From contig JAGCFX010000010.1 of assembly GCA_017649925.1 (NCBI GenBank), positions 1 to 39,813 on the forward strand: 39,813 nt of DNA. Direction: 5' to 3'. The translations under genes were made by a program, and so were the position numbers. The notes under the pieces are model-generated. The model was not told the origin of the DNA. It was given only the letters and a program-made list of their open reading frames with translations, and made no database searches. Shown here in pieces: positions 9,201-17,372 of the stretch. Within the stretch, counting starts at the first letter, position 1. Each line of letters begins with the position of its first letter. The stretch is from Paludibacteraceae bacterium (lineage in GTDB: Bacteria; Bacteroidota; Bacteroidia; Bacteroidales; Paludibacteraceae).

Positions 9201-12200
9201 CATACTCGGGCGCAATGCCGGTTATTACCTTTGAGGTAAAACATGAGGGCACGAAAGCTTCGCTGGTAACCAACGCAGCGGGCGCGCGTATTTATACGGA
9301 AATCGCAGGCACGAAGAAAGAGTACGTCATCGCCTTTACCAAACTGGCTTCGTCTGACGCTACACTCACTTCTATCGCAGCCAACGATTCCATCTTTGCT
9401 GACTTTGCAAAAGACAAGCTGAACTACAATTACATACTGCCGACAAGCCAGGAATTCCCGGTTATCACCTATACGGCTTCCAATCCTGAGAAGCAGCATA
9501 TCGTAGCCGGTCTTATTTCGCAATATGACTATGCTATCACTGTTATCGCAGAGAACGGCGCAAAGAACGAATATACGATTCATTATGTTTCCAACGCTTC
9601 TACCAACACTACGCCGGCAGAAGTGAAGATTGGTGACGAGATCATCGCTTTCGGCGAGAATGATACAATCGAAAAGACCATCACCAAAGGTAGCGACCTG
9701 CCTGAGTTGACCTACACGGCACAAGACAACCAAACGGTTATCTCCGCCCAAACCGGCGCACTCGAGCAACAGATGATCGTTATTGCCGAGGATGGTTCTT
9801 CTACGAAACAAGTCATCAAATACAACGAAGATAACGTAATTACCGCACAACTCAACGACCTGCACATCCTTAACGGAGAAAAGTGGGAACAAGTAGCGGG
9901 CTTCAAGAAAGATAGTTTCGTTTACAATGTTACTCTTCCGCGTGGAACGAAGAACGCACCTTGCGTTTGGGCAGTTGCCGGTCAACCGGGCCAAACCATC
10001 ACGATAACCTATGGTAATGCGGATGGTCAGACCAACGTTCACGTTGTGGCTTCCGACAACTCGTTCGCTGACTACAACATCAACTTCACCGTAGCAAAAT
10101 CGAACAACTGCAAGTTGGGCGACCTGCAATTGAATACAGATGAAGATGTGGAATTGCAACCTGCCTTCCATGCAGATTCTCTCAATTATGTAGTGGTAAT
10201 GCCGTTTGGCGCTACCGCGTGCCCTGTACTCGAGTTTGAAAAGGCAAGAGATGAGAATAACGTTGAGATTGCAGAACAACGTATCGACATGATCTCCCGT
10301 CCGTTGGGCGACACCACAAAGATTATTGTAACTGCAGAGAACGGCGATTCTCGTACATACAATATCTACTTCAAAGAAACATTTGCGGAAGAGGCTAACC
10401 GTTTGGTTTCCATCTATATTCCGGAAATCGAGAATAACCTAAGTCTCAAAGACAAAACCAAACGTAATTTCGATGTTACGCTGCCTTACGGTTGCCGTAG
10501 CCTTACTGTCGAGTACGAGAAGAACTTCCCCGAGCAGACGGTATTTGTTCAACCGGGTGGTATTAACAATCCTACGATTTTGACCGTTAAGTCAAATCGT
10601 CCGGGCGAGGCAGACGAGGTATATACCATCAACCCGATTAAGACGACTCAGAATCCGGCTATTCTGACCGGTATTACTGTTGATGGCGAGGCGTTACCGG
10701 GATTTGATCCGAACCGTTTCACATATATTCTGAACCGCACGGCTACCACTACGCCAAAAGTAAAGGTAACTAAAAATTCAGGCGTAGAGTACGATGTTGA
10801 GACTGACCTCTACAAATGGATAGCTACGGTGGAAAAAGACGGGTTTGTTAATACCTATAAAATTTTCTTCCATTATCCGAATGATGTAATTCCTAACAAT
10901 AATTTTACAAGTTGGACGAAGACTTCATCCGCGAACTCAGACAAACCGTCATCGTGGAATGCTCCGGGTGATTACATTGACACCTATTTATGGACAGCCA
11001 AAGCAAGTGATGTAATAAAGAAGGAGAGTAATACAGTTGTTCACCTCGTTACTGCATATTGGGCTGCGTTAGCCGGTCCGATTCCTTCGGTCCTCAACTT
11101 GGGCACAATGACTGCCAAATTTGCTGTGGCAGGCGGTACAACGGTAACTCCGTCAGGCTTTATCGGCTTCCATAATACACCGGATAAAGCAATCGTCAAT
11201 TATAAATATACAAGTAAAGCCGGAAACGGTGCATTGTTCCGCTTTAAATTTGTGGATATTGATGGCGAAGAACACCTCTTTGATCACACCCAAACAAGCA
11301 CTAAGAGCAGTTACGCAAATTACAATGTGCCCTTGACAACTGACGGTATGGCAGTGGCTGGATTGGATATTATCATTGATGCTACTGGACAATATCCGAC
11401 GGCATCCTCTTCGGCTGATCTGTATGTGGATTCCATCGCATTTACTTATAACTCCACTCCTAAGGATGCTAAAGTAAATGGCATTGATGCTGTTTTGAAT
11501 GATAAGAAATTCACGGTAACGCTTACTGATCCGGAGGATGTGAATATCCGTTCATATGAGTTCAACGGTGAGGTATCCGACCAGGCACAGAAACTGACTT
11601 GGGGCGCATGGAGCACTTCCGGCAACCCGAGAGTACGCACTGCTACCATCATTAACTATGCAGAGGATGGCACATCGACAACAGGCTACACTCTCGAAGT
11701 AAAACGTCCGTTGTGCTCGAAGGACTATCTAAGCAATTTGTTGATTGATGGTGCTCAAATCAGTGGTTTCGCAGCCAATACATTGAACTACGAGATTACT
11801 TTGCAACCGAAGCAACAACTTCCTGATATCTATCCGGTACCGGCTTCTTCACTGCAAACCATCACGACGAACTACGATGCTTCGAGCAAGAAGATGACCA
11901 TCACCGTCACATCAGAAACCGGCAGCGTCAAAACCTATACTATTCAGTTTAATGTGAACTTGAGCGCCGATGCTACATTGGCAGGCATTGCCGCCGGCAA
12001 GCAAGCGCTGGATGTTACGCAGCATGAGTTCACGCTGGAAGGCAAGAACATGCCGATTATAACGTTCACCAAGCAGTCTGACCTCCAAACGGTTTCGCTC
12101 ATCAATGGTGTTATCACCGTTACCGCCGAAGATGGCGTGCACACCGGGATTTATACCATCGAGTGTAAGGAAACGATTCCTCCGAGCGACAACCAATTGG

Positions 12201-15200
12201 CAACTATTACACGCGAACTGGAGCGTATCAAAGATTTCGATGCAGGTACGTTTGATTATAATGCAACGTATAGTGACAACGTTGGCTTCGAGCGTAAGGG
12301 CTTGCAAGAGGCTGACGCTATCGTGGAAACGTTGACCGATGCTTACATGAGTATCGCTGTCAACGGCATCAGCACCTATACGATCACCTACCCGACTGAG
12401 GCTTCTGATGATGCTGATTTGGCAGACATCCTCTATAACGGCGTATCGTACGACCAGTTCTCGCCGCAACAGGTTGATTATGAAGAGGAGACCGATGATC
12501 CGGTTGACGTGAAATTCATCCTCAAAGAGAAAGTACAGAAACTCGAACTTGATATGATTCGTACGCGCGGTGCTCTTTATACCAAGGTAACCGCTAAAGT
12601 AACTGCTGAAAGCGGCAGAGAGAAAACGTACACCTTCATTATCAAGCCCGAAAGCTCTGTCATCAACACCCTCGCTTGCATCAAGGTTGCCGGCGACACG
12701 CTTGAGGACTTCTTCCCCGAGAGAACCAACTACGTTTACAATATTCCGGTGGCTACGCCGAAACTGGCTGAGCCGAACATCCCGAACGTAGAGTATGTCC
12801 TCGGTCAAGAGAGTGAAACGGTCGAGATCATTCCGGCTACGAAGATTGGTGAATATACCCAACTCATCGTAACGCCGGAGAATGGCGACATCACAAAGCA
12901 GAAGACCTACAAGATCCAGATGGTGGCAGAACCGTCGCGTAACGCCGAACTGAAGAACATCATCGTGAATAGTGAGCCTGTCAAGAACTTCAAACCGTCG
13001 CGTACCTACTATTCAATGCAGGTTGTGGGTGACCAAGTGAAAATTGACTACTCGCTCGGCGATCCGTTCCAAACGGTTGAAGTATCCGAAACGACCGATG
13101 CTGAGGGCACCATCATCAAAACGCTGAAGGTAACAGCACAAGACGGCGTTACTGTTCGTGAGTACGAGATTGAAATCTGGAAGGCTGTTAAGTCCAACAA
13201 CGCTAATCTTGAGGACATCCTCTTCAACAATGCGCCGATGTCCGCTTACAAAGAGGGTCTCTACTTCAGCGAGAAGAACTATAACTACGTTATCCCGGTT
13301 CTCTCTACGGACACGCTGCCTGATATCTCTGCTAAACTGCAGGAAGACGCACAGCGCATTGAGATCACCAGCGTGGATGGTACGGAAGGTATCGTGAAGA
13401 CCATCATCGTTACGGCTGAAGACGGCACAACGAAGAACGAATATACGCTGCTCTTCAAGCGTACCAAGTCCGACAACACGAAGCTCGAGACGATCCGTAT
13501 CAACGGTGTGGCATTGGCTAACTTCGCCGATACTATCCACGAGTATGTTTATCCGCTGGAGGTAGGCGTTCGTAAGTTGCCGCTCGTCACCCCGATGAAG
13601 GGCGAACCGGTTCAGACCGTATCGCAGACGCAGGATAGCCTCACTACTATCATCACCGTCATCGCAGAGAACGGTGCGAAGGGCGAGTATAAAGTTCGCT
13701 TCGAATACACCCTCTCCGATATCGATGTACTCAAGAGCCTCTCTATCATCGGTGAGCAAAACGATATCGATGGCTTCCGTCCGGATAGCTTCCGCTACTC
13801 GTACATCCTGCCGATGGGCGTTCGTGAGGCTTACGAGCTGACCTACGAAAAGGGTTACAAAGACCAGAAAGTGGAGACCTCGGTTGTCAAAGAAGGACTC
13901 CATACTATCTACCACTTCACGGTTGAGGCGGAGAACGGTAGCAAAAACTTCTATACCGTCACCTATGAGATGCAGCGTTCTAACGTCGATACGTTGATCT
14001 CCATTACCTTGGGCGGTAAGCCGATGGTTGAGTTCGAGCCGCGCACGAATGACTACACCGTTGTTCTGCCTCATGGCACGAAATCCAACCCGACGGTAGA
14101 GGTTGACTCGACACTCTACGGCGATCCGTACCAGAAGGTTGAGATTGACTCTACGAAGAACTACACCAAGGTGGCTGTCATCGCTGAGGACCAGCACCAA
14201 CGTGTGTACACCATCCTCTTTGAGATCGCGCGTAGCAACAATGCCGACCTCGCAGGTATAGCTATCGACGGTACGCTCCTCTCTGACTTTGACGAGGACA
14301 AACTCAACTACACCGTTGCCCTGCCGTACGATGCTACGTCCCTGCCGAACGTGACATACTCGCCGGTAGAGGATGAGCAGATTATCAAAGTAAGCAAAGA
14401 TGGTGCTACCGTTTATATCGAAGTGCTCGCAGAGGACCGTGTAACGAAGAAGACCTACGTTGTCAACTTCGTACGCGCACTCTCTTCCGAGGCACACATC
14501 AATATGATCTATCTTGACGAGAAACCGATTGAAGGCTTCATGCGCGATATCTACGAGTACCCGGTTGTGCTGCCGTACGGTACGGAAGAACTGCCGCAAG
14601 TATCTTACCTCTTGGCAGACACAACAGCCAAAGTGGATACCATCTGGTTCGGCGATATCCTCACTCTCCGCGTCACCTCGATGGACGAGACCGAGCTTGA
14701 GTATGTGATTAACTTCACGCGTGCTCTCTCGCCTGTAAGTTGGCTCGACGGCATCATCATCAAGGGTGAACCGCTGGAGAACTTCCATCAGGATACGCTC
14801 GTCTATAAGATCACCTACCCGATCGGTACGCCGACAAGTGAGTTCCTCACAGCAGATGATATCACTTACATCAAGGCCGATACCGCTGAGACCGTCATCG
14901 TAAACATGCAAGGAGATGACATCACCCTTGTGGTAACAGCCGCCGACGGCGAGAACTCTACGGCTTATGTCATCCGTCAGTTCGTTGCTCTGCGCAGCAA
15001 TAGCCTCTTGAAGGCCATCATGATCGACGGTAAGATGTTACCGCACTTCGCTGACAGCGTCTTCACTTACGAGTATATCCTCGCCGAAGGTACGATGATT
15101 CCGGAGATCGTAGCAGAGCCGCAAGACTCCGCAGCGACATGGGATCTGACTAAGGGTGATATCGGTAAAGAGACCATCGTCTACGGTATCGCTGAGGATG

Positions 15201-15568
15201 GTTCCGAGACTCAGTATAAGATCTTGTTCCGTTACTCGACTATCAACGAAGGTCTGGATGCTACGTTCAATGACGTGCTTGTCAAAGTCGTTGGCTCGCA
15301 ACTCTTCGTGGCTACCATCCGTAAGAACGTATCCTTCGCGCTCTATGATCAAAGTGGCCGACTCGTATACTACAATAGTGTACCGGTTGCTGACCCGAAC
15401 GCTTCGGATATCTACTACGACCCGCAGTCCAAAGAGGTGCTCAACGATGTTACCGATGCTGACTCCGGACTCTTCATCGACATCAACCAAGGACAGATCT
15501 ACTTCTACTCCTTCTACGTTGGTGACAAGCAGAAGATCAAATCCGGCAAACTCATCGCAGTGCCCTGA
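6248..15568 (+). CDS. Giant secreted repeat protein: two PCMD domains, about 30 cadherin/Ig-like repeats, T9SS-like C-terminus
   Basis: The protein has 3106 residues from ATG 6248. This start is chosen because it opens a clear signal peptide (cleavage near ANA/QQ, residue 23); the frame is open upstream to a TTG at 6122, but that extension is Asn/Lys-rich and lacks signal character. Order: PCMD domain (about 27-265, LPDPGFENWNG start, IYVDDVELIY end); about 15 repeats of about 85 residues (266-1546); a second PCMD-like domain (1547-1736, NNNFTSWT start, LYVDSIAFTY end); about 15 more repeats (1737-2999); a C-terminal domain (3000-3106) like T9SS sorting domains (FALYDQSGRLVYY, IYFYSFYVGDKQKIKSGKL). 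Each repeat runs 'L..I.v.G..l.gFdp....Y.v.LP.Gt..lP.v' to 'I.V.AeDG....Y.I.F', fitting the cadherin-like beta-sandwich family. Likely a cell-surface or secreted adhesin or glycan-binding fibre; no catalytic domain is visible. It is its own transcription unit. Confidence 0.9.
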   Translation: MSKFLQRVLVCLTVAVMPFVANAQQLPDPGFENWNGEKFDGNIQPKYWNGSNVEQVGFKFNFITRETGHTGYCAKVEDKEVGAMGITEVGPGYFALGKPWAYLPSITAINQATAGTEGGISFTYRPDTISVWIKRTGSAWNNEDFHVLFYTWKGTAQGTSYKGKNGNCTSTNRTNEESDIRIALDGNECQTTTVGQQIAEGWLRDRKQYNDWTNVRVPIYYLNNDVPQMCNVIFSAGNYPNFRANSGLNEGNAIYVDDVELIYSSKIDHLFIGGKEWKGFNPNSTEEQTYSVGRTTEVPEVYGMRGTGSLTNTKGTKVDFPGRKLSGNEITISYGQVDGTPTVITVRAEDGSSTMTYKIKMVQEPSDNPRLNTIMVNGESIKGYNAYVGTYNVALPYGTTAAPEVTFTYAEDGQTAVVTQASSPTGTATIVVTAPDNKTKMTYTINFSVALLSDNTLKDIKVNGESLPSFNPTLSSYKVELPLGTETMPTVEAVSAYPAGAQTITYNAPDKIDGGQYQISVTTPGNQNPRVYKLNFKITASSNSKLRDLQMGGYIIAFNPDNTTYYVDLPMGTTALPEITYVAGDKEQTITVEEGGLNGTTKITVTAGNGTNTTVYKIVCSTKKSDVSYLNDILLDGVSLPGFDPFTYRYTVDLGLGATTIPTITTVPGDQYQPEPRIVLGAINATTRIFVTADDGSTSLYEIVFTVKLSSVSTLSMIKIGGVNLEGFDPDITEYNVNLPQGTKELPTIEAVKGDPYQSEPVIREGGIDGDTKITVRAQDGSTTVYILHVSVTQSSKTTLDAVYFDGHKFLGFDPAIREYDSTLTEGVTKVPVLTYDYDESQQSVVMMQEGSTYTVLVIAESGASDTYVFRFHVQKSENAKLKMIYLDGDSLEGFDPEINNYSVVLTKATCPIITVDKDPTQQVTITTPVSTGEALIRVQPESGAPMDYTITFESSLQPLLSTIKADGVEIEGFAEDKFDGYTVTYSGAMPVITFEVKHEGTKASLVTNAAGARIYTEIAGTKKEYVIAFTKLASSDATLTSIAANDSIFADFAKDKLNYNYILPTSQEFPVITYTASNPEKQHIVAGLISQYDYAITVIAENGAKNEYTIHYVSNASTNTTPAEVKIGDEIIAFGENDTIEKTITKGSDLPELTYTAQDNQTVISAQTGALEQQMIVIAEDGSSTKQVIKYNEDNVITAQLNDLHILNGEKWEQVAGFKKDSFVYNVTLPRGTKNAPCVWAVAGQPGQTITITYGNADGQTNVHVVASDNSFADYNINFTVAKSNNCKLGDLQLNTDEDVELQPAFHADSLNYVVVMPFGATACPVLEFEKARDENNVEIAEQRIDMISRPLGDTTKIIVTAENGDSRTYNIYFKETFAEEANRLVSIYIPEIENNLSLKDKTKRNFDVTLPYGCRSLTVEYEKNFPEQTVFVQPGGINNPTILTVKSNRPGEADEVYTINPIKTTQNPAILTGITVDGEALPGFDPNRFTYILNRTATTTPKVKVTKNSGVEYDVETDLYKWIATVEKDGFVNTYKIFFHYPNDVIPNNNFTSWTKTSSANSDKPSSWNAPGDYIDTYLWTAKASDVIKKESNTVVHLVTAYWAALAGPIPSVLNLGTMTAKFAVAGGTTVTPSGFIGFHNTPDKAIVNYKYTSKAGNGALFRFKFVDIDGEEHLFDHTQTSTKSSYANYNVPLTTDGMAVAGLDIIIDATGQYPTASSSADLYVDSIAFTYNSTPKDAKVNGIDAVLNDKKFTVTLTDPEDVNIRSYEFNGEVSDQAQKLTWGAWSTSGNPRVRTATIINYAEDGTSTTGYTLEVKRPLCSKDYLSNLLIDGAQISGFAANTLNYEITLQPKQQLPDIYPVPASSLQTITTNYDASSKKMTITVTSETGSVKTYTIQFNVNLSADATLAGIAAGKQALDVTQHEFTLEGKNMPIITFTKQSDLQTVSLINGVITVTAEDGVHTGIYTIECKETIPPSDNQLATITRELERIKDFDAGTFDYNATYSDNVGFERKGLQEADAIVETLTDAYMSIAVNGISTYTITYPTEASDDADLADILYNGVSYDQFSPQQVDYEEETDDPVDVKFILKEKVQKLELDMIRTRGALYTKVTAKVTAESGREKTYTFIIKPESSVINTLACIKVAGDTLEDFFPERTNYVYNIPVATPKLAEPNIPNVEYVLGQESETVEIIPATKIGEYTQLIVTPENGDITKQKTYKIQMVAEPSRNAELKNIIVNSEPVKNFKPSRTYYSMQVVGDQVKIDYSLGDPFQTVEVSETTDAEGTIIKTLKVTAQDGVTVREYEIEIWKAVKSNNANLEDILFNNAPMSAYKEGLYFSEKNYNYVIPVLSTDTLPDISAKLQEDAQRIEITSVDGTEGIVKTIIVTAEDGTTKNEYTLLFKRTKSDNTKLETIRINGVALANFADTIHEYVYPLEVGVRKLPLVTPMKGEPVQTVSQTQDSLTTIITVIAENGAKGEYKVRFEYTLSDIDVLKSLSIIGEQNDIDGFRPDSFRYSYILPMGVREAYELTYEKGYKDQKVETSVVKEGLHTIYHFTVEAENGSKNFYTVTYEMQRSNVDTLISITLGGKPMVEFEPRTNDYTVVLPHGTKSNPTVEVDSTLYGDPYQKVEIDSTKNYTKVAVIAEDQHQRVYTILFEIARSNNADLAGIAIDGTLLSDFDEDKLNYTVALPYDATSLPNVTYSPVEDEQIIKVSKDGATVYIEVLAEDRVTKKTYVVNFVRALSSEAHINMIYLDEKPIEGFMRDIYEYPVVLPYGTEELPQVSYLLADTTAKVDTIWFGDILTLRVTSMDETELEYVINFTRALSPVSWLDGIIIKGEPLENFHQDTLVYKITYPIGTPTSEFLTADDITYIKADTAETVIVNMQGDDITLVVTAADGENSTAYVIRQFVALRSNSLLKAIMIDGKMLPHFADSVFTYEYILAEGTMIPEIVAEPQDSAATWDLTKGDIGKETIVYGIAEDGSETQYKILFRYSTINEGLDATFNDVLVKVVGSQLFVATIRKNVSFALYDQSGRLVYYNSVPVADPNASDIYYDPQSKEVLNDVTDADSGLFIDINQGQIYFYSFYVGDKQKIKSGKLIAVP
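7043..10885 (+). repeat. First block of about 15 cadherin/Ig-like protein repeats
   Basis: The encoded units are about 80-95 residues long and diverged at DNA level. Anchor segments recur: a Gly before a 'GF(D/N)P' turn, 'LP(x)GT', 'AEDG' or 'AENG', then a 'Y(x)I' strand and a Ser-Asn/Asp hinge. Units near residues 1180-1260 and 1460-1546 are the most degenerate. Confidence 0.85.
11456..15244 (+). repeat. Second block of about 15 cadherin/Ig-like protein repeats
   Basis: Same unit as the first block, after the internal PCMD domain. The first four units (about residues 1737-2060) are the most diverged; later ones restore the 'LP(x)GT' and 'AEDG' anchors. Unit counts were made by eye and may be off by one. 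Confidence 0.8.
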
Positions 15569-15590
15569 TAATCAGAGTCCTGATATACGA

Positions 15591-15630
15591 GAAAGAAGCG
15601 CAACACCCCTGCGCTTCTTTCTTTCTCTAT
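15591..15630 (+). terminator. Strong rho-independent terminator after the giant gene
   Basis: A perfect 12-bp stem, GAAAGAAGCGCA (15591-15602) with TGCGCTTCTTTC (15610-15621), closes a 7-nt loop and is followed by TTTCTCTAT. It starts 22 nt past the stop codon. Confidence 0.88.
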
Positions 15631-15766
15631 AAATAGTATAATGTTCTAAATTCCTAACGAGCTCTCATCGGAGGCATATCGCACTTTCATCGAGAGCACA
15701 ATGTTGTATTTTTTTTCGCTTTTGTCCTTCAACTTTGGGCTTTTGATTGAAAAAGTGCAAATTAAA

Positions 15767-15798
15767 TTTGCATATTTGAAAAAATTGTTGTACCTTTG
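15767..15798 (+). promoter_or_regulatory. Bacteroidota promoter of the GT4-flippase-sulfatase operon
   Basis: TTTG (15767-15770), 20-nt spacer, TACCTTTG (15791-15798), a full consensus match. The expected transcript start is near 15803. That leaves almost no leader for the TTG at 15807, which argues for the ATG at 15828 as the start of the first gene. Confidence 0.82.
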
Positions 15799-15827
15799 CA
15801 GCCCAATTGAAAAACACAAGGGTTTGC

Positions 15828-17000
15828 ATGTTTGGTATATTCAATGACAACTTCCCTCCGATTCTCGACGGTGTGGGTATGACGGCGCAGAACTACGCCT
15901 ATTGGTTGAATGAGAAAGGCTATGACGTCGCGGTCGTGACGCCTTATGCTCCTAAGTCGGAGAGCGTTATCAATGCCGCAAAATATCCCATCTATCGTTA
16001 TCCCTCTATCCCTATTCCTTTCCGCCCGCCCTACCGTTTCGGCATGCCGTATATATCCCCGCGTTTCTGGCATCAATGGCGTCAGATGAAGTTCGAACTC
16101 ATTCACGCGCATTGCCCCTTCACGACGGGTGATTTGGCGGTGCAGGCCACGCGCAGGCAACAGATTCCTCTTGTCGCTACCTTCCATTCCAAATACCGCC
16201 AGGATTTCGAGCACAACGTGCCCAACAAGCACGTGGTGGATTTTATGGTGAAGCATATCATCCGTTTCTTCGAGATGGCGGACGAGGTCTGGATCCCGCA
16301 AGCAGCAGTAGAGGAGACGCTCCGCGAGTACGGATTCAAAGGGCATGTCGAGGTTGTCGAGAACGGCAATGATTTCTATACGCCTACGGCGCAGATCGAG
16401 GCCATGCGCGCGGATATGCGCGATGAGTTGGGTCTTGAGCCTAACGAGACCATGCTGCTCTTCGTTGGACAACATATCTGGGAGAAGAACATCGGCTTTA
16501 TCCTCGATTCGCTCGCGCTCATCAAAGACCTGCCGTTCCAACTCTTCATGGTCGGTACAGGCTATGCCGTACGCGAAATTCGCCATCGTATCAAGCAGTT
16601 AGGTCTCTCGCATAAAGTGACCATGCTCGGAAATATCCACGACCGCGAACGTCTCAAGCGTATTTACTCTGCGGCAGACCTCTTCATCTTCCCGTCTTTG
16701 TATGACACTTGCGGTCTGGTGGTGCGCGAAGCGGCAGCCATGCACACACCATCACTCATGCTCGCAGACTCTACGGCGGCTACCGCTATCCATGACGGCG
16801 TTGACGGCTTTGTTACGCCCAATTCCACAGAGGCGTACGCCCAACGCATCACCAAACTGATGGAGAACCCCGAACTGCTCAGCCGAGTCGGCGCAAAAGC
16901 ATCGAAGACTATCTCCCGTTCATGGGAGAGCGTCATCGATGAAGTGATACTCCGATACAGAGATATTCAAGCATCGTATAAACTCAAACATGGAAAATAG
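15828..17000 (+). CDS. GT4 family glycosyltransferase
   Basis: A 390-residue GT-B enzyme. ATG 15828 is chosen because it gives a leader after the mapped promoter boxes and opens directly with the first Rossmann strand (MFGIFNDNFPPILDGVG). An in-frame TTG at 15807 would add seven residues. The N-terminal domain has the donor/acceptor loop DGVGMTAQNYAYWL and HAHCPFTTGDLA. The C-terminal domain carries VENGNDF, LLFVGQHIWEKN and the GT4 motif region LYDTCGLVVREAA, where the usual first Glu of E-x7-E is Asp. The sequence is closest in style to glycosyltransferases that build glycolipids such as diacylglycerol or phosphatidylinositol glycosides, but donor and acceptor cannot be read off. First gene of a three-gene operon. 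Confidence 0.88.
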   Translation: MFGIFNDNFPPILDGVGMTAQNYAYWLNEKGYDVAVVTPYAPKSESVINAAKYPIYRYPSIPIPFRPPYRFGMPYISPRFWHQWRQMKFELIHAHCPFTTGDLAVQATRRQQIPLVATFHSKYRQDFEHNVPNKHVVDFMVKHIIRFFEMADEVWIPQAAVEETLREYGFKGHVEVVENGNDFYTPTAQIEAMRADMRDELGLEPNETMLLFVGQHIWEKNIGFILDSLALIKDLPFQLFMVGTGYAVREIRHRIKQLGLSHKVTMLGNIHDRERLKRIYSAADLFIFPSLYDTCGLVVREAAAMHTPSLMLADSTAATAIHDGVDGFVTPNSTEAYAQRITKLMENPELLSRVGAKASKTISRSWESVIDEVILRYRDIQASYKLKHGK

Positions 17001-17006
17001 TCACGT

Positions 17007-17372
17007 ATGAAAATGCTCTATTTATTCCTTTTTATGCTCGTTCAGCAGGCCATGTCCGTCGCCGGACAGTTGTTGTTGAAGATGGGCATGGCAGCCGAGA
17101 CCGGCTTTAGATGGTCGTGGCGCAACGTAGGACATCTGTTTATCAATCTATACCTTCAGAGCGGCTTATGGCTTCTCATTGCAGCGAACGTCTTCTGGCT
17201 TTGGCTGCTTAATAAATATGCGTTCTCGCTAGTCTATCCGCTGACGAGTCTCGGCTTTGTCTTCAGCGTCATCTCGGGCATGATTGTCTTCCATGAGCAC
17301 GTGGCTCCTATCCACTGGTTAGGCGTGTTGCTTATTATGGCGGGTTGCATCTGTATCGCAAAAGTGGTATGA
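17007..17372 (+). CDS. Small four-helix DMT/SMR-type membrane protein
   Basis: A 121-residue, very hydrophobic protein with four predicted helices (about 5-25, 46-66, 72-92, 100-119), the size and layout of SMR/EamA half-transporters such as the ArnE/ArnF undecaprenyl-phosphate-aminoarabinose flippase subunits. The last helix pair with VYPLTSLGFVFSVISG and VLLIMAGCICIAKV is typical of the fold. It sits 6 nt after the glycosyltransferase and overlaps the next start (ATGA), so a role in flipping a lipid-linked sugar is a reasonable inference. Such proteins work as dimers; no second copy is present here. Confidence 0.75.
   Translation: MKMLYLFLFMLVQQAMSVAGQLLLKMGMAAETGFRWSWRNVGHLFINLYLQSGLWLLIAANVFWLWLLNKYAFSLVYPLTSLGFVFSVISGMIVFHEHVAPIHWLGVLLIMAGCICIAKVV

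Noticed and set aside
13013-14911. A 632-codon open frame on the minus strand inside the giant gene, with shorter ones at 8801-10279, 11912-12862 and 8150-8671
   Set aside because: The sense strand is an unbroken repeat protein with a signal peptide. Sense codons TTA, CTA and TCA are rare there, which alone keeps this antisense frame free of stops. The antisense products show no domains or signals.
15661-15697. GCTCTC...GAGAGC inverted repeat ahead of a T-rich stretch in the 15569-15827 gap
   Set aside because: Six pairs around a 25-nt loop is weak; a much stronger terminator already lies at 15591-15630.
15665-15850. A 61-codon minus-strand frame in the 15569-15827 gap
   Set aside because: It overlaps the GT4 promoter and start and its product has no recognisable feature.
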